Below the pieces are notes generated by a model. The model made no database searches. It was not told the origin of the DNA and saw only the letters and a list, made by a program, of their open reading frames with translations. Positions 24,001 to 36,000 of a DNA stretch of 64,000 bases are shown in pieces (within the stretch, counting starts at the first letter, position 1; each line of letters starts with the position of its first letter). Location: contig VTPC01003413.1 of assembly GCA_011009095.1 (NCBI GenBank), positions 62,001 to 126,000 on the forward strand. Reading direction: 5' to 3'. The position numbers and the translations under genes are program-made. This DNA comes from Ignelater luminosus (taxonomy: Eukaryota > Arthropoda > Insecta > Coleoptera > Elateridae).

Positions 24001-27000
24001 TGGGTTTTTCGTTCCCAAGGTCCAAACCAGTTACGAGTCGCTTGATTCTTTTATCTTCACTCTCATTGAAAATATTCAAGAATGTTTCCTTAGCAGCAGA
24101 ATATTTATCTTCTCTGGCAGATTGAATTATGTCCCAAATATTTTCAACGTATCTAGTCTCCAATTGAAAGACTAGATAGTTAAATTTAGTCTTTTCTGTA
24201 GTAATTCTGTTTATCGTGAATTGGGCTCCTACTTGGAAAAACCATATCTCTGGTTTCTCGCACCAAAACGGAGGAATCTTTATGCTTATTCTGTCAATAA
24301 AATTGTGATTTGGAGGCACAAGATCGTTTCCTGCAGCCTGCTATTCATTTGAACAGGAATTGTTGTCTCCTTAACAACTTAGGGTGCTTCACACAATCAC
24401 TTAATCCCGTTTTCCTGTAATCACGTATTCGCGTCGGCGTCACCAATATTTAGGTGTCTTGTGTTTAATAATAAAACTCACTTGATTACTTTTTTTCTGT
24501 TTGGTATAACTTATACATTGACTCCTTGATCAGAACTGACTACTAGCGCCGCTGTGGCTTTGTACAATGCGAAAACTAGTTATAGAATAAAATCAGCAAT
24601 TTCAAAACAAATGATATTTTTGAAAAATGCTAAAACACGTCAATTTTTATTTTATAGTTCGATGTTTTTAAGGTGCTGTGCTTGTTTTTGACGTCATCCC
24701 TTTTCGAGCTATGACGTCATATGGAATTTTTTAAAAATAGACTGCATATTTTTTTATTTTTGGGTAGTAGAATAGTTCTGTTCTCAGGCAATGATATTGT
24801 TGGTACTGTTTATTACCACTATTTTGTGTTTTTTAAAAATATCTTTAGCATTTGCCAAATATCAGTAATACATTCTTTAAACTCTTTTCTATGCATACAT
24901 GCCACTATGCTGATATAATTCTTTTTCAAATAGTAACACTACAAAACGCAAACGGACTTTTCTTTTGATGCACCTGGTAGTTATTAAACAAAGTGATTTT
25001 CTTAAAGGTCACTCATATGTTAACAGTGTTCATTTCTTTTACAATAATCTATTCTTTATAGTATTAAGAAGTGTTAACTAATATTATTATTTGTATTTCT
25101 TATTGTATATATGTATAACTGTTTGTATTTTTAGTTACATTTATATCTTTGAGCTGTGTAAAGTATGTCATATACCATATAAAGGGTTTTCCAATAAGAG
25201 GTGTTATTTTGAATAGCCCGCTATTTCGGTAGATGTCACTTTTGAAGCTATCATTTTTTGACATTTGACAAGTAGAAACTACGCCATTAATAAATATGGA
25301 ACGATACACGCTTCAACAACGCATTGAAATTATTAAAATTCACTATAAAAAATGGTGAAAATTTGGCAGAGACGGTTCGTAAAACTCGAACATTTTTGGG
25401 TCACCGTGAAGCACCTTGTCGGACCGCAATACAGAAATTGGTGAAAAAAATTCGAGCTCTTGGGACAAGTTAGTGATGTGAAGAATAAAACCCGTGCACG
25501 TCGCTCAAGAACAGCCGAGAATATTGCTGTTGTAGCCGAAAGTGTTAAAGAAAACCCAGGTTTATCCATTCCTCGTCGTTCTTTGGAATTAGCCATTCCA
25601 CAAACGTCATTACACCGTATTTTGCATAAAGATTTGGGTCTTAAGGCTTATAAAGTCCAGTTAACACAAGAACTTAAGCCGGCCGATCATCAACAACGTC
25701 GCGTCTTTGCTGATTGGGTCGTTGAAATGCATGAAAATGATCCAGAATTCCATCGAAAAATCATCTTGAGTGATGAGGCCCATTTCCACCTCGGTGGCTT
25801 CGTCAACAAGCAAAATTGTCGGATCTGGGGCTCAGAAAATCCAAGAGTTATTGTTGAAAAGTCTCTCTATCCTCAACGTGTGACTGTTTGGTGCGGTTTA
25901 TGGTCCGGCGGAGTCATTGGACCTTACTTTTTCGAAAATGAGGCTGGAGCAACAGTTACGGTGACTGGATTGCGCTATCGAGAGATGATTAACGATTTTT
26001 TATGGCCGGAATTGGATGGTATTGATCTGGACAACGTTTACTTTCAACAAGACGGCGCTACGTGCCACACAAGCAACGAAACCATTGATCTTTTACGGAA
26101 AAAGTTTCCGGACCGTGTTATCTCTCGAAGAGGTGATCACAATTGGCCACCGAGATCTTGTGATTTAACACCTTGCGACTTCTTTCTTTGGGGCCACGTG
26201 AAAGAGAAGGTCTACGCCAACAGCCCAGCGTCGATTCAAGACCTCAAAGATGGAATTCGTGAGGCTATCGAGGACATAGGGCAGCCACTTTGCGATTTGG
26301 TTATGGAAAATTTCATGAAAAGGATATTGTCCTGTAAGCGTGGTCGTGGTGGTCATTTGCCTGATGTTATTTTCCACTATTAACGGCATACCTTCCTCTT
26401 TATAATGAAATAAACATCCGATCATTTATATTAAAAAATGGCACTTTTCTTTGAATATCAAAATAACACCTCTTATTGGAAAACCCTTTAAATGTAGTTC
26501 AACAAAAATATTTAAATTCTCTCGTTATTGTTCCTATATTATTGTAATTGTAAGGATGTATAAATATGAGAATAGTACATGTGTCACTGACAAATTGTGT
26601 AACAATGGTAGTGGGGTAATTTCAGTGATCATGGCTAGGTCATAATGGTGTTCACTGGCCAATTTCATTCATACTGACGTTACCATATTTTTATCTTCTT
26701 CCTATTTTAATTAGTCACAGGAATTCCACAAGCTCACTGTTTTCTCTTTTTCTCACCTTTTAAAAATAACTCACTATAAGTTACTATTTTAAAAATTTTA
26801 TCGCTATTTAAACTATTTTAGTTTGAGATGCGAGTTTTTAAAAATCTGTATGAATAAATTAGCATTTCGTTCGTAATTATATGCTGCTTTTAAAATATGC
26901 AATTTGTTTTATGGAAATCTTTGTCACAAATAATCTATTAAATTAAAATTAAGTTCAAAAGGATACACTCGAAAGGATTGATAAGCTGGAGAAATGCAGA

Positions 27001-30000
27001 AGTCCAATTATTAATTATTGCTCTGCAAAAAGGATAAAGTCTGATTTATAAAAATGTATACAGGATGTTAATAAATAATAGCATCAAACTGATAAGATAA
27101 ATTTCTGGTAACAAATATTTTTAAAGGGAACCTATGGTCAATTCGTTTTGTTACAGAGTAATTAGTCTTCAAAAGTTGTGTACAGATATGTTGAGATTTG
27201 GGTGCATTATCATTATTTGCCAAAATATCAAAAATTCTTATTAAAAGAAATTATAAGAAATACCTTCCAAACTTACTTTTCATTATATGGGGTGTACTCT
27301 ATAGCCGAGATACATAACATCAGAAAAAGAATAAAGAGAAGCTTTTAATTTAATGTGTCTCAGCTACAGAGCACACTTTGTATAATCATAAGTAGTTTAA
27401 AACATGCAGAGCGTATTTCCCTGCAATCTTTCTTAATACTTCTAGAATATTGATATTTTGACAGATAACAATGATGCATACAAAAGTTAACCTATCTGCA
27501 GACAATTTTTAATGCCGATTACTACATAACTAAGATGAATTGACCATAGGTTTAGGAGAAACTTAAATTGTTAGAAATCTACCCTATCAGTTTGTTGATG
27601 TTATTTATTAACACCTTGTATGTATTGTTGAATAATACTATATTTATTTAACGGTTGTATTTAGTTTATAATCAATTTATTAATAGTTAACTTTGATTTT
27701 TGTATCAAGTAAGTTCATACATGAATATCTAGATATTTAAATGAAAAACCAAAATTTATAAACAATGGGAGACGGATTTTGGCTATTTATATAACCCACT
27801 AAAATAGAAGATCTTAGCAAAAAGAAAAAAATTGAATACTTAGTTACTGGGCCTCACATCTTGAGTATTTATATTATTTATAAAATATGTAACTAATTAG
27901 AAAGTATTGATCGAGAAGGTAGAGGCCTGCACGCCCGGGTTTTCTAGTCAAGCCTTTACGCAGCCCGGGTCAAAGTTCGGGTTTGGGTTGGTTCAGGCTT
28001 CAGTTTAAAAATTTACTGAGATTCTCGGACTTACGTCCAGTCAATCGGGCCTCTCGAACCGTTCGGTCTTGTCGAGCTTCTCGAACCATCAGGCCTTTTG
28101 GACTTCTCGGCCCTTTGGGTCTCTTGGGTCTGTCAGGCCTTCTCGACTTCACAGCTCCTCGGGCTTTTCTGTTGGGCCATTCCAACTTCTCGTGCCTCTT
28201 GGGCTATTTGAGCCTCCCGGGCCAATCAAGAAGTTCCCAGAATTTTTTCGGGTCACGTCAAGTTTGCCTCCAGTCGGGCCAGGCTTGGAAATTTTGGCCC
28301 GTGCAGGGCTCTACAAGGAAGTATATAAAGACACTGAAAATTATTACAAACCATGTGTTCATGAAACTTACTGTTGGTTAGACAGCACATCTTGCACTAT
28401 TGGCAGCTCTGGTGTAATAAAAATAATGTAACTTTCCAGTGGCGTAGTTTTGGATATATGATGAAACTACTTAAAAACTTAAATATTTCAAATGTATTGT
28501 CACGCTTTGAATGCGTTAAACCTAACATAATCTCGATTAATTACAAAAAGCAGATTTAGTCTTGAAAAAGACTGATCTTTAAATAGAACAAAATATGTTT
28601 TTTTGAGTTTGCTTTATTATTGTTGATAATAATCAAAGTTTTATTTTTCTCATTGGAAATTTTGGAATAAGTACAAAATTTTATACACTCATGGACAAAA
28701 ATATGGAATATTTTTTTGTTATCACAATTACTTGTAAATAATTACGAAATATTGCCGCAAAGTTTGAAAATAATAATAAAAAAATATTCACACAAATCAA
28801 TTTTTAATCTTCGTTTTTCTAATGACGGATTTATGAGAGAGCGTGCTTTATTTCTAAAAGCTGTGACAATTGAAGATTTGATAATCTATCCACATTTGTA
28901 TTATTAGCCATACTTTTAACTAAAACTTTATTAAATATAAACATAATTAAGTATTGTAAACTCAAGGTGTCTTGTTGGATCAACTCAATTATTTCCATAA
29001 TTTTACAGTTTTTTTCTCATTTAATTTATTTGAATGATTTTTCTTTATGTTAATTTATTGTTACTAACTTGTGTTTTCGTTAGCTGATGCTTAGCTTCGC
29101 TGGTTTTAGGTTTCAAAAAATAATGGAAGAACCACTGAGCAAACACCCGTATGTATTTTTAGTTTTTTTCTTTGAATTTTTTTTTTGCTTTTATTTATTT
29201 ATTAATTTTGCTTTTTGTTTATCTAACCCATATTAATTTTTCACATTGCTTTATAATAATTCACATTCACTTTATTAAGTATATTTGAGAATTGATACTA
29301 TTGATGTGATCATTTTTTAGTTGATACGAAGTGGTGTCTCACCATCTAGAAAATATGGAACGCATCCTCAGAAAAAGAAAGGTGCCGTATTGCAAGATTC
29401 AACTGGAAGTGTCATCGTCTCTAGTGAAGGACACGATGATATACCCATGGAAGATATGGGTAAGGGTAAGATTCTACTTTGAGATCATAGGCATGTCAGC
29501 AAAATATAACCTTAACTGAAATTTTCTATTATATTGTTTGTGAGTGGGCTCTTTCTAGTGTTAATAATGTTTTTGGGTTATTAATTGTAAAGATAAAATA
29601 TACTGCTGTGTTTGCTTATGAACAACTCTACAAAGGAATTTCCAGCTGGAAATTCTTTTGTTGCATTGCAGGCATCGGTGATCACTGATGAATAAGTTGC
29701 TTATCTTTAATTTTTTTTGTGAAATACATTTTTGATTAAATTGCTGATAGCTTGTGTGATAAATTGAGCTGGCGGATTGTGTGATGTTCCATAACCTTAT
29801 AATGCACAATAGGGACCAAGCAGTGTGGTGATGAATAACAACATTTAAAGTAGAAAAATCAAATTCCAATTTGGTGGCCATTCCTCTAACCCCATTTCAA
29901 CACATGTTCTTCATCTCCACCACTAGAAGATGTTGCAAAATCTGCTAGCTCTAGTGATGATTTTATTTATATTAATTAGAATGTGAATGTTATTAATTTG

Positions 30001-33000
30001 GTAATGTTAAACGAACAGAAATCGACATGGTAGAAGTATGCTCCCTACCTATGAGACGTCAGTTAATGATGTCATACAAATGTATCCAAATCAAAACCAA
30101 TGATTTTACAAATAATTGTAGATAGCTTAGCTATAAATAAGGCATTGGTATTAGTTATTAGTCTTGCATTCTAACTATCTTTTGAATGTCAATGAACTAA
30201 GCTAAACTACAGATAGTGACAATTATTTTTAAGGTCATGGATACATACAAGGTGGTGCAAATAGCATAGAAAAATAGCATGTGTTTATGAATTTTGAATG
30301 AATTAAATTCTTGCTTCCCAGAATGTTTTCAAGGAAGATTTTGTTGGTCTGTCGCTTGGATAGGTAGTAAACTTTTATTTTAACAAGAAAAGAAATAGTA
30401 GATTACACAAGAATTAAGATAAAAAATTAATAAAATTCATTAAAATTAAGTATTTTTTTTTATATTAGTACAAATAACAAATTAGCATTAATCAACATTT
30501 GCATGTTTTAAACTTCTAATATCACACTTTTCTTTTCTTCTCATCTTGGCCAACATTTTGGATTTTACAGCATTATAACACTATGTTATCTGATTACATA
30601 ATTAGTAATTTCTTTTTGTCTGTCTTAACTGATATATTAAAGAAATCTCCCTTGAAAATATTGTGGGAAGCAGGAATTAAATAAACTCACAAACACATAC
30701 TAGTTTTCTACGGTGCAGAATCAAACACACAAACTAAGAGAGACGATTCCTCCAGTGATTTTAAGAAAAAAAAAAGTCCCCGTATAAATATGGGCCCTAA
30801 ACTCACCGGTTTTCATGTTTCATTTGAAATTTCATGTTTTTTCGGTATTTCAAGAACAAGGTGAAAGATTGGAATGAAATTCTCTGCATGCTAAGGTAGC
30901 TACTATTTTACATAGTTTTGTGTCTAGTATCCTTATCAGAGGTAGAGAAATGGGTGGGGGACTTTCTAGCTCACTACTCTAAAGAAAATTGTTGCATCAC
31001 TGAAAAATTAAAAAACTTAAAATCTTTGAAATCAACAATCGATTTGTCAGGAAATGTCGCTCTTACATTGTTTCTGAAAATGCTTCATTTTCTACTAAAA
31101 TTGGATTTTTTTAAAATCCCTCAAGTTTGATGATCTATGGTAAGCTTACCTCTAAAACAGGATGCAATTAATTGCATTGCATTTCTCAACAGAAGCTAAG
31201 CTTACTTTGCTATGTAACATTTTTTCTTAAAGTGCACTGTTTCCAAGACATAAAGGGTCAAAGTTTGTTATTATTATTGTTATTATTATTATAAAGCCCA
31301 GGATTTATCTAGTACACCAGTAGTTATAAAGACTTATTGTGCCTCCCCAGTTAGTTCTAGCTCCACTCTAATAACTCTGGGCCTTCAATCGGATGACAGG
31401 TTCTTAGTCGAGTATAAACTAAAATTTACTTTTTCTTCCAAGTACAAATAAATTTCCAATGGTTTCTTTAGTTCTCCATTTTTTTACATCTTTCTTATCT
31501 CCAAAACAAAATTTCAACTCTTTTACCAAAAACTAACATAGTACTTTATAGTATTACAGTACATAAAGCAGTAGACACCTTAGAGTCATGTAGAAAATTT
31601 AATTCCAATATTTTAGCTTGTTCCTGAAATATTTAAAAAAACAAGACATTTTAAATGAAACTAACAGCCTGCATCTCAGAAACGGTTGAGTTTTGAATTC
31701 ATGTTTATCGAAACTTTTTTTTTTTAAAACTACCTGAAGAATCACCTCTTCAAATTTGTTATAATACTTAAGTTACACCCTGTATAACAAATCTCGTAGT
31801 GGGGATGGTTAACATGCTGACTACTATGCCGATCACTGTTTTAGAATATGAAGATTCTGCAGCTAATTATCCTTTTTTTTTATACATTAAACATTAAAAT
31901 TATATTCTTTAAGCTTTTAATTAATTGCTTGTTTCTGCATGTTTTTAATTACTGTACTGTACAGAAATTTTGGAAATGCCAAACCAATTGCCAAAAAATC
32001 TCGAAAAATCAAGAATTCCAACGAAAATCAAACATATATGTTAACACTTTCACAGCATATAGGATATACAATGTATCTATAATCTGAAGCTTGCTGTTAG
32101 AATATCAAAAATGGTAAAAGATAGAGGATCAGTTAAACTTAAAAATTTTCAAAATAGTAGAAAAAAAGTAGTGTCATGGGTTATAGTATCTGATATACAA
32201 CAATAAGAACAATATTTTCATAATAGCCTCTTGTTCATTACAAAGTAAAGATAAGGAGTAGGCACAGCCTTCTTTTTTAAACCAAATGCCTACTTGATTT
32301 TAATATTACTGAATAGCTTATTTTAAAATGCTTTCATCATTAGCAGACTTAATTTTATCATCATGATTCTGCTTTTTTCACTTGGTTTTTTATGTTACCT
32401 TTGTATTTCTTTATCTGATATTTGCAAGCTTCTATTGTAAAAGAATAATTGATTGGTCAAGAAGATTAAACTAAAATGTCATTTAAATATGCTCGTTCCA
32501 CTTTTTATGGATTTTTTTTCATAAGATTACAAATTGATATCAGCTTAGTCTGATACAGTTACTATGAACTTCTGTTATTATGAAATGTAAAGACCACTTT
32601 AGATGGTGAAAGTTTTGATACCAAGCTTCAAATCAAATTTTCTTTCTTATGCAAAAAACCTAAAATATATATAACATTCAAAAGAAGAATTGATGATGGT
32701 TTATATAAAAATTCTTGTTAATTGTTTATTCCTAAATTACAGAATTAGTCTCAGATTAAAGCATGCTTACATTTTCATAGCAACTAACTTTCTGGTATAC
32801 ATGATCACATAGTTTCAGTAACAAAATTGGTATCAAACTTAACTTTACATTGAGATACACAATGAACATGAAATTGAAGTTGTAGACCAATCCAGGACAG
32901 AAATTAAACCGAATGTAGAAAATAAAGGAAAAGTTGTAGTTAATGCTTTAATGTGTAATTTAATTAAATTCAATTGTTATCAAAATCTGCCTTTTGGAGA

Positions 33001-36000
33001 CTGATATTATTCAGTTTGGCATAGGCCAACTTGTAAATAAACTATTATTAAAGAGAAGCTTATTATAGTATATAAGTTTGCACTATTTTAAGTTTAAATT
33101 TGCAACATTTTAATTCTAATTAATTTAACAAAGTTGAGATTTTAAGAACTAACTTTTTTTTTGTTTTTGATGCCATATTTCTTTATTTTTCTTGTTTATT
33201 AATACCACGCCTCTTGCCAAGGTACTACAGAAGAAGATGAAGAAGATGAAGGAAATTTAGGAATAGTCGATAATATAGTATACATAGTCGGATCGGTCGT
33301 TCAAGTCATTGTTCGTACTTCTTATATTATCACTAACATTATTATGATGGTAAAATCAATATCTATTTTTAAAACAATTACATTTCATATTATTCACTTC
33401 TAGGCCTGGAGCATTACATATCACAGTTGGATAACATTTGTACTATTAATATGGGCAAATGTGTTATGGATGGTTCCTAATCAAAGGCGTGCCATGTTAC
33501 GTTGCAGTCCATTTTTAGTTTTTTACGCTTGGTTTTTACTTATTTCTGCATATGTGTTTTCTATGAGGCTAACTGACGATGAAATACCAACTAAAATTGA
33601 TGATTTCGAATTAGCTCCTATAGGCTTTGAAAAAATTACAGATTTACCGTGTAAAAATTTGTTAGTTAAGTGTTTGTATACTTGTATGTTCTGGTTAACA
33701 TTGAGGCAGTTTATGAGAGAAAGACAGGAAGCAAGGCGGAGCAGTACAATTGCTGATATGGTCGCACCATTGCAAGTTACAGTAGGCACTGCAGCTGGTA
33801 AATTTTTATTGTTTTATGTGTCTTCAATATAAAGCTTTTGTTAGAAATTAAATTTTTATGAACATCTTAAGTTGGTGGTACAGGGTTGCACAGATCAATA
33901 ATAATATTTTCATTATAAATTTGAAGATGGAGGAGTCTGTTAACCATGTTGCTCTAGAACAAATTGTTTTAGGTGTACCAAAGCACGAAGAGAAGGGCAG
34001 TGAATTAATACAGAAAATTGGTAATTTCTTAAAAGGTTTTTTAACAAAATTTTGGATATGGGTTGTGGCCATTACATTATTTGCAGTAGCAATGACAGGG
34101 GAAAGAGTAACTGGTTTTAAAATAATCTATATGGCATTGTTTTTAATATTTATTTTATGTTTTCAAGTAAGTAATCTTGAAATATATGTACGTAACTAAA
34201 CAATTATTATTATGAATTGTTGCTTTTACAGTTATCATTTAGACTATGGCGGAGAATGATGTTTGGTTTTTGGCTAATAGTGATATTATATTCTATGCTT
34301 ACATTAGTTTTAATATACACTTATCAGTTTACAAATATAAGAGAGTATTGGTCAGAATATTTACATATATCTAAAGAACAGTGAGTTTAATTTCAGAAAT
34401 TCTAGAAAATGTGAAACTAAATTTAATTTATTTAAAGGCAAGAAGACATAGGTTTAGAGAAATATGAACCCAGGCAGTTGTTCATCAGACTTGTTACTCC
34501 TACATTTTTTGTTATAATTACTGCCGTTCAACTTCATTACTTTCATAAAGACTTTATGGAAATTTCTGATCCGAAAGTTGGAAGTATTACAGAACCATCA
34601 GAAGGTAGTTCTGCACAAGGTGGAATAGCTGATCGCAGTAGCCAGAAAACAGATGTGGAAAGTTCTGTTAAATATGACCTATCAGATTTACCACGTAAGT
34701 TTTTGAAGTGTTTTTAGTTTAATTAACCTCTTTAAATACATTCTGTGAAAATTTATTATCAATTTCGTTTTTTAAGGTATATCTTCAGCACATATTCAAG
34801 AAACTTTGCAAACTTTCCTAAGACAAATGCATCACATAATAAATTTATTTTATGTATTTATGGAATTGCATTTACCAAAATTCGTTATGTTATTGGGAAT
34901 GATGTTGTGTATTTATGATAAGTGTGCTATAAATTTAGTTGTTGTGATCTTCATAGTGGTATCATTTACGTTGGGAAGGCCCGTTTATACATTTTCAATG
35001 TATAGCTGCTCTATATTAGTATCGATGATGCTTTTGGCCAGGATGATATATCAAATTGAATACATTAGCCATAGCACATGGGATGTCAATTGCACAGTAA
35101 GTATCTATTAGTATTTTTATTGCTTTTTTTTAATTGCCATGATCAGGTGCGTGCGGTTATTATAACAATTTATTGTTCCTATATAGTTGAACCTCAATTA
35201 AAATCTCAACTTAATTAACCCAAGTAAAAGTATGATACTTATAATCTCAATGTTGTAAACAAGTGAGGCCATTAAATTAAAATTTCAAAGGGGTGGACCT
35301 GATGGAAAGAAACTTGTGATGGTTCTCATCTTGTCTGTGAAATATTGTGAAACAAGAATAACAGAGATTTCTTGTTGTGTTGTAGCAAGAATGCATTGTA
35401 AATGTTCATAACATTTTGCTTTATTTGTTATCTAAATTCTAAGCAAAGTTCATGTACCTAATTAAGCAAAATGTATGTAAAAGATTTCCTAGAAAATGAA
35501 AGAGGCAATAAAAGATAGGTAATATTAGAACCGGAACTGATATATCATGGACTGAGAATCAAGTTCCCAACGCCAAAGTAAATTGATGTATTGTTTTTTT
35601 TATAAAAATCTATTTGTTATTATGTAGATTCTTATAATTCTATCTAACAACGGTTGTGTTCAGAGCACTAAACTGTTGAGCTAAATGGTATACAATTTTT
35701 GTTTATGTTTGCAGTCATACTGTGCTAGTTACTGTAAGCTACATTGTCTCAACAGTATATCTTGTAACAGGAAAATGTCCAAAAGTATGCACAAGTCCCG
35801 TATAAGCCAGATATCGGTAGATGTTCAAGCCCATAGCTCATGTCGAAGACGGGAGTAGGTTCCAAAATAGTAAATAACTCAGGCTTTGATGATCTTACCT
35901 GAGCCTAAAACTTAACTTTTAGCTGAAAAGCCTAAAAGAGATACTAAAAGGGCGCCAGGAGACAGTGCCACACAAAACGATGTAATTCGTCGACCTGTCC

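Larger units (their letters stand above)
20280..24566 (-). mobile_element. Ty3/gypsy-type LTR retrotransposon, degraded, antisense to Piezo
   Basis: In its own (minus-strand) order: a 112-bp remnant of the 5' LTR, a primer-binding site, gag with a zinc knuckle, a remnant of protease, reverse transcriptase, RNase H, integrase with its core deleted, a polypurine tract and a full 3' LTR. The Cys/His knuckle of CxxH...C...C type, and a primer site beginning TGGTGACGCCGACG, suggest the CsRn1/Kabuki group of Ty3/gypsy. That assignment is by recollection. Many frameshifts, stops and deletions make it non-functional. It is an old retroelement copy inside a Piezo intron. Confidence 0.85.

Noticed and set aside
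27983-28431. Leu/Gly-rich and Pro-Lys-rich open frames resembling low-complexity proteins
   Set aside because: They are produced by the 9-bp tandem array on both strands and in several frames, so they are not evidence of a gene.
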